A DNA stretch of 64,000 nucleotides from JAFGHJ01 sp964534175 (GTDB lineage: Bacteria; Hydrothermota; UBA3072): NCBI GenBank assembly GCA_964534175.1, contig CAZHNS010000002.1, positions 1 to 64,000 on the forward strand, written 5' to 3'. A program made the position numbers and the translations under genes. Numbering within the stretch: the stretch's first letter is position 1; each line of letters begins with the position of its first letter. Positions 51,674 to 60,948 of the stretch are shown piece after piece. Below the pieces are notes generated by a model that ran no database searches, was not told where the DNA came from, and worked only from the letters and a program-made list of their open reading frames with translations.

Positions 51674-52540
51674 ATGAAAATATGTGATATTTACAGAAAT
51701 AAAAAAAATATTTTTTCCTGTGAAGTCTTTCCTCCGAAGCCCGGTGCAAAGAAAGACGATATACTGGAAACTATAAGAGATTTAGAATCAACATCTCCCG
51801 ATTTCATAAGCGTCACTTACGGTGCAGGAGGAAAAACAAAAGAAGGAACAATCGAGATAGCAAGTGAAATAAAAAATAAGTACAAAATGGAACCACTTAT
51901 GCATCTGACCTGCATCGACAGTAGAAAAAAAGATATTGATACAATATTAAATAAAATAAGTGAAGAAGGAATTGAAAATATACTGAGTCTCCGCGGAGAT
52001 ATCCCAACCGATAGAAATCTTAAAACTACTGCTTCCGATTTTTCACACGCATGTGATTTAACCTCTTACGTCGACTCCCATACGAATAAATTCTGTTTGG
52101 GAGTGGCGGGATATCCTGAAGGTCATCCTGAGGCATATTCTTTAGAAAAAGATATAAAAAATTTATCCGGAAAAATACAGGCAGGAGCTTCATTCATAAT
52201 AACTCAAATGTTTTTCAAAAATGATTTTTTTTACGCATATTTAGATAAAATACGTGAAACAGGAATCAATGTCCCTGTTTCTGCCGGAATTATGCCCGTT
52301 TTTAAAGCAAAGCTTTTATCTAAAATGATAAAATTGAGTCATGCTACCGTTCCTTCCGAGTTAATCTCACTGGTGGAGAAATATCGTGCCAATGATAGAG
52401 AGATGGAAAAAGCCGGAATAGAATTTGCCGTAAAACAAATAGAAGATCTAGTGAAACACGGAGCGGACGGGGTCCATCTTTTTACTATGAATAGAGCTTC
52501 TCTTGCCAAAAAAATTTCTTCTTATTCGAACCTGAGGTGA
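51674..52540 (+). CDS. metF: Methylenetetrahydrofolate reductase MetF
   Basis: MetF reduces 5,10-methylene-THF to 5-methyl-THF with FAD. Family text is clear: FSCEVFPPKPGAKKDDI, FISVTYGAGG, PLMHLTC, GIENILSLRGD, GVAGYPEGHPEA, FIITQMFF and the C-terminal GVHLFTMNRA. 288 residues, a normal length. In organisms of this kind it may serve methionine synthesis or one-carbon metabolism; the neighbours do not decide this. Confidence 0.96.
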   Translation: MKICDIYRNKKNIFSCEVFPPKPGAKKDDILETIRDLESTSPDFISVTYGAGGKTKEGTIEIASEIKNKYKMEPLMHLTCIDSRKKDIDTILNKISEEGIENILSLRGDIPTDRNLKTTASDFSHACDLTSYVDSHTNKFCLGVAGYPEGHPEAYSLEKDIKNLSGKIQAGASFIITQMFFKNDFFYAYLDKIRETGINVPVSAGIMPVFKAKLLSKMIKLSHATVPSELISLVEKYRANDREMEKAGIEFAVKQIEDLVKHGADGVHLFTMNRASLAKKISSYSNLR

Positions 52541-52547
52541 TTTTCGT

Positions 52548-53132
52548 ATGTTACATATATTTATTTTTGCCTCTTTTGCTCCTTTTTTCTTTATCGCTCA
52601 TCCTCATGTTTTTATCGACAACAGAACCTCAGTAATCTTTGACGATACAGGACTCACAGGTTTCAGACACGAATGGACCTTTGATGAAATGTTTAGCAGC
52701 ACTATAATACATGAATTTGACCTTAATGCTGATGGTAAGTTTGATGAAAATGAAATCAAAGAAGTAATAAAAGGAGCTTTTTCCAACCTCAAAGAACATA
52801 ATTATTTTACCTATATAACTATAAATGGAAATCAATTCAAAATAAAAGGATTCGAAGATTTTCATGCCGAGATTGACAGTGGGTCAATGATTTACTATTT
52901 TTTTCTCCCATGTGAAGTTCCTGCTACCTCAAGCAATCAAGAAGTAAAAATAGCTGTATATGACCCAACTTACTTTGTCCAGGTATTATGGGCATCTGAA
53001 AATCCCTATGCCTTTGAGGATACTTCAAAATTAGAACTCACTTGCAAAGTTATCGAAGATGAAAAAAACTCCTACTATTACGGACAAATAATACCAGAAG
53101 CTTTAAAAATAAAATTTCGGAAGAATCCATGA
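52548..53132 (+). CDS. DUF1007 protein, periplasmic partner of the NicO transporter
   Basis: Signal peptide, then the DUF1007 start HPHVFIDN (a metal-binding His pair) and FRHEWTFDEMFSS, with an EF-hand-like loop DLNADGKFDENE. In Haemophilus the relative ZevA works with ZevB in zinc uptake/export. The stop overlaps the next start (ATGA). Confidence 0.9.
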   Translation: MLHIFIFASFAPFFFIAHPHVFIDNRTSVIFDDTGLTGFRHEWTFDEMFSSTIIHEFDLNADGKFDENEIKEVIKGAFSNLKEHNYFTYITINGNQFKIKGFEDFHAEIDSGSMIYYFFLPCEVPATSSNQEVKIAVYDPTYFVQVLWASENPYAFEDTSKLELTCKVIEDEKNSYYYGQIIPEALKIKFRKNP

Positions 53133-54043
53133 GAAAATTTATTATTCTGCTGAGTTTACTCTTTATCACTAATTCGCTTATAGCACAGGATAATCCTTTT
53201 TTGTCAAAAGAAAAATCCTCTTCCGAAAGAAAAGAAATCGGGAAAACTCTTAGTTATCCGCGTTTTACTCAGAAAATCATTGGCAAAATAGCTCTTTTTC
53301 AACGTTCTTTAAATAAACGTCTCGCCGAATTAACCAAGCAACTAAAAGAAAGAAAATCAACTAAACTGTTTCTTTTTATACTATTTGTTACATTTGCTTA
53401 TGGAGTAGTTCACGCCATTGGACCCGGACACGGCAAGACTTTGACCTTTTCATATTTTCTCTCAGAAGAAACAAATATTAAAAAAGGAGTTACCGTAGGA
53501 TGCATAATAGGTTTCTTGCATGCCACCTCAGCTCTAATTCTCGTATTGATCATATATTTCACTGCCAAAAAAACTTACCTGCATAACATTGAGAATACGA
53601 GTGGAGCAATTAAAATAATAAGCTATAGCTTAATAATTTGTATAGGGCTGTTTTTGCTAATAAAAAATATATACGAGATTAAGAAAAGAAAAAATATTAA
53701 AGAGAAAGATCTCCCAATCCTTAGAGACGCAAAAAGTGTTGTTCCCTTTTCTGTTGCCGTAGGATTAATTCCCTGTCCGGGAGCTACAATAATACTTCTT
53801 TTTTCTTTATCTTTGGGAATATTAAAAATTGGAATAATCTCTATAATTTTCATGGCTCTGGGCATGGCGGTCACCATTTCTTCCGTCGGTATTCTCACTA
53901 TTTTCGCAAAAGACAATATTAAAAAGATATTATCAAAAAAAGCCAACCTGCATTCGATTTTTCAAAAAACAATCTCTGTTTTGGGGGCTTTTTTTATTTT
54001 TACTCTTGGAGTAATATTACTTTTAGGCGCTTATGTAAGATAG
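53129..54043 (+). CDS. NicO/RcnA-family metal transporter (ZevB-like)
   Basis: Six or more TM helices with the family's metal motifs: HAIGPGHGKT, GFLHATSALI and LIPCPGATIIL. A basic N-terminal periplasmic part precedes the first internal helix. Paired with the DUF1007 gene by overlap, as in the ZevAB zinc system; Ni2+ or Co2+ are also possible. Start ATG in the ATGA overlap. Confidence 0.9.
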   Translation: MRKFIILLSLLFITNSLIAQDNPFLSKEKSSSERKEIGKTLSYPRFTQKIIGKIALFQRSLNKRLAELTKQLKERKSTKLFLFILFVTFAYGVVHAIGPGHGKTLTFSYFLSEETNIKKGVTVGCIIGFLHATSALILVLIIYFTAKKTYLHNIENTSGAIKIISYSLIICIGLFLLIKNIYEIKKRKNIKEKDLPILRDAKSVVPFSVAVGLIPCPGATIILLFSLSLGILKIGIISIIFMALGMAVTISSVGILTIFAKDNIKKILSKKANLHSIFQKTISVLGAFFIFTLGVILLLGAYVR

Positions 54044-54078
54044 GAACACAGAAGGGAAAATAGGGATTCGAATAAAAA

Positions 54079-54978
54079 ATGGATTACGCAGAGAAGATAA
54101 AAGAATTAAAAGATAGAAAAAATGCCGTTATACTTGTGCACAATTATCAGCGAGGTGAAGTTCAGGAAATAGCTGACTATTTAGGTGATTCACTTGGATT
54201 ATCACAAAAGGCGCAAGAAACTGACTCCGAAATAATCGTCTTTTGCGGTGTAAAGTTTATGGCGGAAACCGCGAAAATACTCTCTCCGGAGAAGAAAGTC
54301 TTAATGCCAAGAGAAGAAGCAGGATGTCCTATGGCAAATATGGTAACACCGGATGATGTATTGGATATGCGAAAAAAACATCCGAACGCGAAAGTGGTTT
54401 CGTATGTAAACACTAACGCCGACGTAAAAGCGGTTACCGATGTCTGCTGTACTTCGGCAAATGCAGTCAAAGTCGTAAAAAATATAGATGCGGATGAAAT
54501 CATCTTTGTACCGGACAAAAATCTTGGTTCATATGTTAAGCGGTTTACAGACAAAAAGATTATACTCTGGGACGGTTTCTGCTATGTGCATGACCAGATA
54601 TCAAAAGAAGAAATTCTCACGGCAAAGAGAAAATTTCCGGAAGCACTAATCTTAGTACATCCCGAATGTAAGCCAGAAGTCATCGACATAGCCGATGAGG
54701 TTTTATCTACTTCTGGAATGATTAAATTTGCAAAAAATTCCAGTGCAAAAAGTTTTTTAATAGGCACCGAAGAAGGAATTATATACAGACTAAAAAAAGA
54801 AAACCCCAACAAGGAATTTTATTCCCCGGGAACACCTAAAATTTGTTCAAACATGAAACTCACTCATTTAGAAGATGTTTACAACGCTTTAAACGAAGAG
54901 AAACATGAAATAATCTTACCCGAAAACATTATAAGCGCATCAAAGAAATCGTTAGAAGCAATGCTTAAGTATGTCTAA
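54079..54978 (+). CDS. nadA: Quinolinate synthase NadA
   Basis: NadA makes quinolinate from iminoaspartate and DHAP with a [4Fe-4S] cluster for NAD synthesis. Diagnostic text: LVHNYQRGEVQEIADYLGDS, FCGVKFMAETAKIL, REEAGCPMA with Cys83, and further Cys in TDVCCTSAN and PKICSNMK. 299 residues, standard length. Overlaps mnmA by 8 bases. nadB and nadC are not in the window. Confidence 0.96.
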   Translation: MDYAEKIKELKDRKNAVILVHNYQRGEVQEIADYLGDSLGLSQKAQETDSEIIVFCGVKFMAETAKILSPEKKVLMPREEAGCPMANMVTPDDVLDMRKKHPNAKVVSYVNTNADVKAVTDVCCTSANAVKVVKNIDADEIIFVPDKNLGSYVKRFTDKKIILWDGFCYVHDQISKEEILTAKRKFPEALILVHPECKPEVIDIADEVLSTSGMIKFAKNSSAKSFLIGTEEGIIYRLKKENPNKEFYSPGTPKICSNMKLTHLEDVYNALNEEKHEIILPENIISASKKSLEAMLKYV

Positions 54979-56053
54979 AGAAAAAGTTCTTGTTGCAATG
55001 AGCGGGGGTGTTGATTCCTCTGTCACGTGCGCTCTTCTTAAGAAAAAAGGCTATGATGTAACCGGCGTTACAATGAAAATCTGGGATGGAAAAGAATGCG
55101 CAAATTCGGCCGGAAATTCCCATGCCTGTTACGGACCGGGAGAATTACAAGATATCGAAGACGCGAAAAAAGTGGCAGACCACCTCAGACTTCCATTAAC
55201 CGTGCTCGATCTCAGTAAAGAATACCGTGATATTGTTCTTGATTACGTAGTGGATGAATATCTTTCCGGAAAAACTCCTAATCCATGCGTTTTATGCAAC
55301 AAAATGGTTAAACTCAGCGTACTTCTGGATAAGGCTACTGATGCAGGGCTCTCGTTTGATTATGTGGCTACGGGGCATTATGTAAGAAATAAATTTGATG
55401 AAGAAAAAAATCGTTATCTTCTACTAAAGGCAAAATACAAAGAAAAAGACCAGTCGTATTTTCTATATTCTCTTTCCCAACAGCAAATAGCAAAATGTAT
55501 TTTCCCTCTCGGCGATTATACTAAGGAAGAAGTAAGAAAATTGGCAACAGAAATGGACTTACCAGTTAAAGAAAAAAAAGAAAGTCAGGATTTCTTTTCG
55601 GGAGACATATCGATTTTATTCGGAGAAAAGGGGAAACCAGGCAAAATTCTAGACAAAGAAGGAAACATTTTGGGCGAACATAGAGGAATCCAGTATTACA
55701 CCATAGGGCAGAGAAGGGGCCTCGGAATAGCAAAGGGGTTACCTCTATATGTAGTCGAAATTGACAAAGCCACCAATTCAATTGTTTTAGGTGAGAAAAA
55801 AGATCTTCTTAACGATACCCTGTTGGCAGATAAACTCAATTGGGTCTCTACTCCGAATCTCGAGTGCGAAATGGAAGTAAAAGCGAGGATACGATATCGC
55901 CACAGGGAGGCAGCGGCGCTTATTTCACCTCACAAAGATAACACTATCCTTGTTAAATTTAAAAAACCTCAAAGTGCGATAACACCCGGTCAGGCAGTCG
56001 TTTTTTATAGAGGTGATATCGTCGTAGGCGGCGGAACGATTACAAAAAAATGA
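54971..56053 (+). CDS. mnmA: tRNA 2-thiouridine synthase MnmA
   Basis: MnmA thiolates U34 of tRNAs. The PP-loop AMSGGVDSSV and the catalytic Cys in NPCVLCNKMVK (in a CxxC) are kept. At the second catalytic position, usually SQ(D/E)ICF, the sequence is SQDFFSGD, so that Cys is missing; the extra CYGPGE segment and the CxxC mark a variant subfamily. 360 residues. It starts inside nadA and its stop overlaps the paralogue at 56050. Confidence 0.92.
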   Translation: MSKEKVLVAMSGGVDSSVTCALLKKKGYDVTGVTMKIWDGKECANSAGNSHACYGPGELQDIEDAKKVADHLRLPLTVLDLSKEYRDIVLDYVVDEYLSGKTPNPCVLCNKMVKLSVLLDKATDAGLSFDYVATGHYVRNKFDEEKNRYLLLKAKYKEKDQSYFLYSLSQQQIAKCIFPLGDYTKEEVRKLATEMDLPVKEKKESQDFFSGDISILFGEKGKPGKILDKEGNILGEHRGIQYYTIGQRRGLGIAKGLPLYVVEIDKATNSIVLGEKKDLLNDTLLADKLNWVSTPNLECEMEVKARIRYRHREAAALISPHKDNTILVKFKKPQSAITPGQAVVFYRGDIVVGGGTITKK

Positions 56054-57039
56054 AGGCTGTGAGTTTGTTTTCCGGCGGGCTGGATAGTATCTTATCCGCC
56101 AAACTCATTCAAAATCAAGGAATAGATGTTACAGCATTTCATTTTGTTCTGCCTTTTTATTATATTGAAGATGAAAAACAAATTAAGGCAGTAAAAACTG
56201 CGCATAAATTGAATATTCCAATAGAAATTTTTCGCGGAGGAAGAGATTACATAGAAATAGTTAAAAATCCAAAAAACGGTTACGGGAAAAATATGAATCC
56301 GTGTATAGATTGTAAGATTTTCATAATGAAAAAGGCTCAAACTTTTATGGAAGAAATCGGAGCTTCTTTTATGCTCAGCGGTGAAGTCCTCGGCCAACGT
56401 CCGATGAGTCAAAGAAAGAAAATAATGGAATTAATTGAAAAGGAAGCTGGTGTCGAAGGGCTTCTACTACGCCCACTCTCAGCAAAACTCCTCCATCCCA
56501 CCATACCTGAAGAAAAAGGCTGGGTCAAAAGAGAAAAATTTTGTGCTTTTGAGGGTAGAAGCAGAAAACCTCAAATACGAAAAGCAAAAGAACTAGGCAT
56601 AACGGAATATCCATCTCCTGCAGGCGGTTGTTGCCTCACCGACCTTGATTTTTCTATTCGATTACGCGACGCATTTGAGCACAACGAAGATGACATATAT
56701 GGGTTACAATTGCTAAACTTTGGGCGTCATTTCAGACTTAAAAGCGGAGCCAAGTTAATCGTAGGAAGAGACGAGAAAGAGAACAATATAATAGAAAAAC
56801 TTGCCGATGATGATGACTTACTTATTGAAGGAGTAGGATTCGGCAGCCCCATCGCCTTACTGAAGAACAGTAAAAGTCCTGAAGATATTGATATATCTTC
56901 TTCTATATGCGTAAGATACAGTAAAAAAAGAGCCGGAAAAAGCGCAAAAGTCAGTGTAAGAACAAAAAAGGAAAATATCACAGAGAAAGAAGTCACATCC
57001 TTGGAAAAAGAAGCCGTAGATTCCCTACTAATTCACTAA
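56050..57039 (+). CDS. PP-loop thiolase-like paralogue of MnmA
   Basis: The N-terminus has the PP-loop SLFSGGLDSILSAKLI, then PCIDCKIFIMKKA (CxxC) and GEVLGQRPMSQ; the C-terminal region has KFCAFEGRSR and a CCLTDL pair. The plan resembles the thiouridylase-related proteins often named tRNA U34 or DUF814 types in these lineages. It forms a tandem pair with mnmA. It could thiolate another tRNA position or supply sulphur. Confidence 0.8.
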   Translation: MKAVSLFSGGLDSILSAKLIQNQGIDVTAFHFVLPFYYIEDEKQIKAVKTAHKLNIPIEIFRGGRDYIEIVKNPKNGYGKNMNPCIDCKIFIMKKAQTFMEEIGASFMLSGEVLGQRPMSQRKKIMELIEKEAGVEGLLLRPLSAKLLHPTIPEEKGWVKREKFCAFEGRSRKPQIRKAKELGITEYPSPAGGCCLTDLDFSIRLRDAFEHNEDDIYGLQLLNFGRHFRLKSGAKLIVGRDEKENNIIEKLADDDDLLIEGVGFGSPIALLKNSKSPEDIDISSSICVRYSKKRAGKSAKVSVRTKKENITEKEVTSLEKEAVDSLLIH

Positions 57040-57091
57040 AAGTAATTTTAGAATCTATCTTTAAACGAACATTCTGTTTAAAATTTATGTG

Positions 57092-57120
57092 TTGACATAT
57101 AAAAAAAAATCTATTATAAT
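57092..57120 (+). promoter_or_regulatory. Consensus promoter for the kelch gene
   Basis: TTGACA (57092-57097), 17-nt AT-only spacer, TATAAT (57115-57120). Confidence 0.75.
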
Positions 57121-57160
57121 AGTATATATTATTTTTTCTAATTTAATTAAGGGGGTAAAG

Positions 57161-59656
57161 ATGATCTTTACTTTATGTTTTATACTAGCTAATTCAGTAA
57201 CAGCTTACCAGTGGCAAGAACTACCTTCTCCGGAAATCAGGACACACGCACATGGAGTTGTTTATGACCCAATAAATGACTTATTCTTTATAATGGGCGG
57301 CGACTCAAGCGATTTTGAAGATTTCGACTTTATGGATATATGTCTTGAGTTCGACCCAAAAACCAATACCTGGAACACTAAAGAGCCTATGCCTACAAGA
57401 AGAGGAAGACACTGCGCCGCATATAGAAACGGCTTCATACATGTTTTGTGCGGAATGAACGAATCCGGCACTAAAATTACAACCCACGCAGTATATAATA
57501 TAAGCAGTGATTCCTGGGACACGGCAGCACCATCACCCTTTAGGGTAGCTCGTCCAGCTGTTGAAACGTGGAGGGACTCTCTCGTTTATCTTATAGGAGG
57601 TTATGACGTATCCCATGTGGCCCGAGACGATGTTTATTTCTATGACGCTACAACCAATTCGTGGGACTCTGCCACCTTTATGCCACAAGGAATGCACTGC
57701 GGAACAGCAGAAATAAAAGGAGATTCTATCTTTATTTTCGGCGGATACAAATCACGAATTCTTCTTGGCGAAATCAACCCGGCTGATCCTTCCGAGATAA
57801 ACTGGTCCTGGGGAGAAACACTACCAATGGCTAATAACGCAGCTCCCGGTCTTGCAATTAAAAACAACAAAGCATATATGATAGGTGGAGATATTGACGG
57901 CGGCATCAATGAAGCATGGCAATATGATATACAAAACGAAACCTGGACATCCCTCCCGGATTACCCAACAAGTCGTATATTAAGAGGTGATTTCGCCCAG
58001 AGAAGAGATGGTCCGGATTCTTTAGGTGTAATATACTGCTTTATGGGAGATACTTCTGTTTCTTCGGGACATTCTCCTACTGATGAATGTTTTAGATTGG
58101 TAGTTGCTGTAAACGATGCAGGGATGTACGCAATAAACAGTCCTGTTTCAGATACAACTATAGAATCCTTTGTCCAAGTTAATGGAACAGTTAAAAACTA
58201 TGGGGGCAATACTTATTCTTTTAAAACTTATGTAAACATTTACGATCCAGATCTCTTAATCGCATTTTCTGATTCAATGCAGGTTGATGATCTCGCTTCT
58301 TCAGACACACTAAATATAGATTTTGGAAGTTTTCAACTAACAAAAATTGGCACTTATACTGTAGAGATGTTTACCTATGCATCGGATGATACATACCCCT
58401 TTAACGATTCACTAACTACGACTTTTAACTCTGCTGATTCTTCTGGTTATTTTTGGGAAGAAATACCCTCACCAGGAATCAGGAACCTGGAACATGCAGC
58501 AGTATATGACCCAATCAATGACCTCTTTTTCATAATAGGCGGTGATTCAACCGGCTTTGAGACCAACATGGATGTATGTCTTTCCTTCGACCCAGAAACA
58601 AACACATGGGATACCAAAACGCCAATGCCTACAAAAAGGGCACGCCATTGCGCTGATTATAGAAACGGCTTTATACATGTTTTGTGCGGAAAAGACAATT
58701 ATGGAAATAACATTACTACCCATGAAGTATATGATATAGAGCTTAACTCCTGGTCTACAAAAGCAGCAGCACCCCTTTCGGTGAATGCTCCGAATTGTGT
58801 AGCGTGGAGAGACTCTCTTATTTACCTTATGGGAGGTTATGATGTATACCATAATGCAAGATCCGAGGTATATTTATACAATGCTACGACTAATACCTGG
58901 GATGCTGCAACCTCTCTTCCAAGACCCTTCTTTGCTGGGGGAGCAAAAATAAAAGGTGATTCTATCTTTATTATCGGAGGTGCAGACGGGTCATCAATAT
59001 ACTCCAATATACTTATAGGTGAAATTAATCCGGATGACCCAACGGAAATAGATTGGTCATGGGGAACTTCATTACCGATGGCGTATAACGGAGCAAATGG
59101 TCTTGCAATTAAAGACAATAAAGCATATATGATAGGTGGAAATTTCGACGATGGGACCAATGAAGTATGGGAATATAACATTCCGGATGAAACATGGGAT
59201 TCTCTTCCAGATTACCCGACAAGCATTATAAATAAATTTGGGTTCGCAGAAAGAAGAGATGGCCCGGATTCTTCAGGAGTTGTCTACTGCTTTATGGGTG
59301 ACACCTCAATTACGTCAGCGCGATTACCGACGAATGAATGTTATCGACTAATAAGGATACCCTTCTCTTCCGGGATTGGAGAAGATATAATAACAGAAAA
59401 AAATTCAATTTCCCTAAATAGCACTATAAGCTTCGCAGGCGATGTAGCAATTAACTGTAACATACTAGAAAGATGCGATCTAAAAATCGACATGTACGAC
59501 ATATCAGGCAGAAAGGTTTTCTCGAGCTTAGAAAGAAATTTATCTCCCGGAAGGCATCAATTCAGCATAAAAGAAGATTTCAAAAATGGTATTTATTTCA
59601 TCAAAATAGAAGCCGGCTCCACTGCTGCCTTCGAGAAGATAATTTTAATACGCTAA
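57161..59656 (+). CDS. Exported kelch protein, tandem duplication, sorting tail
   Basis: GGGGGTAAAG precedes ATG 57161, which opens a short signal peptide; a longer frame from 57089 runs through the promoter and is rejected. Two kelch propellers of about 320 residues each share text such as MPTxRxRHCAxYRNGFIHVLCG and KAYMIGGxxDxGxNE, separated by a beta-sandwich (CARDB-like: INSPVSDTTIESFVQVNGTV). The last 80 residues resemble a secretion sorting tail of FCB-type bacteria (DMYDISGRKVFSSLERN ... FKNGIYFIKIEAG). The protein is likely exported to the cell surface. Confidence 0.9.
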   Translation: MIFTLCFILANSVTAYQWQELPSPEIRTHAHGVVYDPINDLFFIMGGDSSDFEDFDFMDICLEFDPKTNTWNTKEPMPTRRGRHCAAYRNGFIHVLCGMNESGTKITTHAVYNISSDSWDTAAPSPFRVARPAVETWRDSLVYLIGGYDVSHVARDDVYFYDATTNSWDSATFMPQGMHCGTAEIKGDSIFIFGGYKSRILLGEINPADPSEINWSWGETLPMANNAAPGLAIKNNKAYMIGGDIDGGINEAWQYDIQNETWTSLPDYPTSRILRGDFAQRRDGPDSLGVIYCFMGDTSVSSGHSPTDECFRLVVAVNDAGMYAINSPVSDTTIESFVQVNGTVKNYGGNTYSFKTYVNIYDPDLLIAFSDSMQVDDLASSDTLNIDFGSFQLTKIGTYTVEMFTYASDDTYPFNDSLTTTFNSADSSGYFWEEIPSPGIRNLEHAAVYDPINDLFFIIGGDSTGFETNMDVCLSFDPETNTWDTKTPMPTKRARHCADYRNGFIHVLCGKDNYGNNITTHEVYDIELNSWSTKAAAPLSVNAPNCVAWRDSLIYLMGGYDVYHNARSEVYLYNATTNTWDAATSLPRPFFAGGAKIKGDSIFIIGGADGSSIYSNILIGEINPDDPTEIDWSWGTSLPMAYNGANGLAIKDNKAYMIGGNFDDGTNEVWEYNIPDETWDSLPDYPTSIINKFGFAERRDGPDSSGVVYCFMGDTSITSARLPTNECYRLIRIPFSSGIGEDIITEKNSISLNSTISFAGDVAINCNILERCDLKIDMYDISGRKVFSSLERNLSPGRHQFSIKEDFKNGIYFIKIEAGSTAAFEKIILIR

Positions 59657-59712
59657 GTTGAAGAACTTTTAGAGGCTGAATAAAAAGGATAAAATCTACG
59701 TTTATCTACTTT

Positions 59713-60195
59713 CTATTCCGATTCTTCTGTCACTTCCTCTTCGAGCTCTTTAAAAGACTCAGAATTTGAAAATCTTCCATAAAGAGCATCACTGGCTTTT
59801 ATTTGTTCAAGCAGCCTCTTCCTTGCCTGACCGAGAGGCGCTTCCATAACAACAGTTGCCCTGTAGATTTCTCCTTCCTGCTTTACGTCTTTTTTCTTTA
59901 TATGAGAACCCACAAGGGATTGGTCAACAACAATTTTGCTAGTTTTGGAATACAAGCCGAGGAGTTCTGAGTCTTCCGTTAAGCCAACTTCTTCATCGAA
60001 TTTCTTTATAAGAGCTTGAACATACGTATTGAGCTGCTGAATCATTTCCAGTCTTGCTTCGTGTCTTGCTTTATCTATGGCCATTTGATAATCACGCGAT
60101 GTCTGGGTTGCTTCTGCGGACAACATATTAATATCTCCGGGAGTAGCACATTTAATCAAAAAAACCAGAAACACTAAAAGAAATATCCTCTTCAT
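59713..60195 (-). CDS. LPP20-type lipoprotein
   Basis: AAGGAGG lies 4 bases before ATG 60195, which opens a lipoprotein signal ending FLIKC; the upstream in-frame start is rejected. The mature part follows the LPP20 pattern (RDYQMAIDKARHEARLEMIQQL and YRATVVMEAPLGQARKRLLE) seen in outer-membrane lipoproteins. The C-terminal tail is acidic. The function is not known. Confidence 0.85.
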   Translation of the reverse strand: MKRIFLLVFLVFLIKCATPGDINMLSAEATQTSRDYQMAIDKARHEARLEMIQQLNTYVQALIKKFDEEVGLTEDSELLGLYSKTSKIVVDQSLVGSHIKKKDVKQEGEIYRATVVMEAPLGQARKRLLEQIKASDALYGRFSNSESFKELEEEVTEESE

Positions 60196-60309
60196 TGTAC
60201 CTCCTTTATAAGAAGCTTTTATTGACATAATTAATTAAATATAATTTCCCGTTTTCCAAAGTCAACCTTATATCTTTTAAAACGAAATAAATTCAGATTT
60301 AGAAAATTC

Positions 60310-60831
60310 TCAGTGAGGAATTTTTAACAAATGTTTAAGCTTTTCATATAATTGGCAAAAAAACTCAACTGCTTCAGCATCCCTTATTTCGGGAGTCCAT
60401 ATATACTTTGCAAATCCTGTCTGGCAAAGAGCATAAAAACCAATAGCAATCTGACCGATTGCATAGTAGCCGATTGCAAGCTGCCCGGCACCAAACAGTA
60501 TTGAAATCGCAACCTGCGCCACGGCTGTAATCCCGAAAATAAGTTGCCCAAAACCAAAGAGGATACCGACACCAAATTGAGCAAAGGTTATTAAACCTAC
60601 GCCAAACTGCCCAATAGCCACAACCCCTTTTGCTACTCTTAACTTGTTTTGCTCATCTCTACCAAAGGCAATATGAACCAGCGGATACCCATAAAAAGTC
60701 TCTTTTGATTTCCATTCAAATCCAGATCCTCTTGATTTTGTCCTCGCAGGTAAGAACTCTCCGCAGTACGGACATCTCCCGGCTTCTGTACTTACTTCTT
60801 GCCCGCATTCAGGGCACCTGAAAATATTCAT
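60310..60831 (-). CDS. Zinc ribbon protein with a hydrophobic Gln-Gly repeat
   Basis: The N-terminus is a zinc ribbon CPECG/CPYCG. From about residue 62 follow seven copies of a decapeptide-like repeat with an invariant Gln and small residues: IGQFGVGLIT, FAQFGVGILF, GFGQLIFGIT, AVAQVAISIL, GAGQLAIGYY, AIGQIAIGFY, LCQTGF. The start was moved to 60831, which begins just before the ribbon; no Shine-Dalgarno site is visible. Membrane insertion or a beta-solenoid are both possible. I cannot name a family. Confidence 0.65.
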   Translation of the reverse strand: MNIFRCPECGQEVSTEAGRCPYCGEFLPARTKSRGSGFEWKSKETFYGYPLVHIAFGRDEQNKLRVAKGVVAIGQFGVGLITFAQFGVGILFGFGQLIFGITAVAQVAISILFGAGQLAIGYYAIGQIAIGFYALCQTGFAKYIWTPEIRDAEAVEFFCQLYEKLKHLLKIPH

Positions 60832-60948
60832 TATTAGGATTTTGGGTCTGGGATTTAGCAAATAAATAAAAATATTTGTGCAATTCGTTGTTTTTCTTTT
60901 CGGTTGGAATGAATTCTATATTCACACCGACTAACTTCTAAATTCTAA

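Noticed and set aside
4861..57076. A shared 12-mer AACGAACATTCT at 4861 and 57065, with the second forming a LexA-like GAAC/GTTT inverted repeat
   Set aside because: Pairs of identical 12-mers are expected by chance in 64 kb, and the genes behind the two sites have no DNA-damage link.
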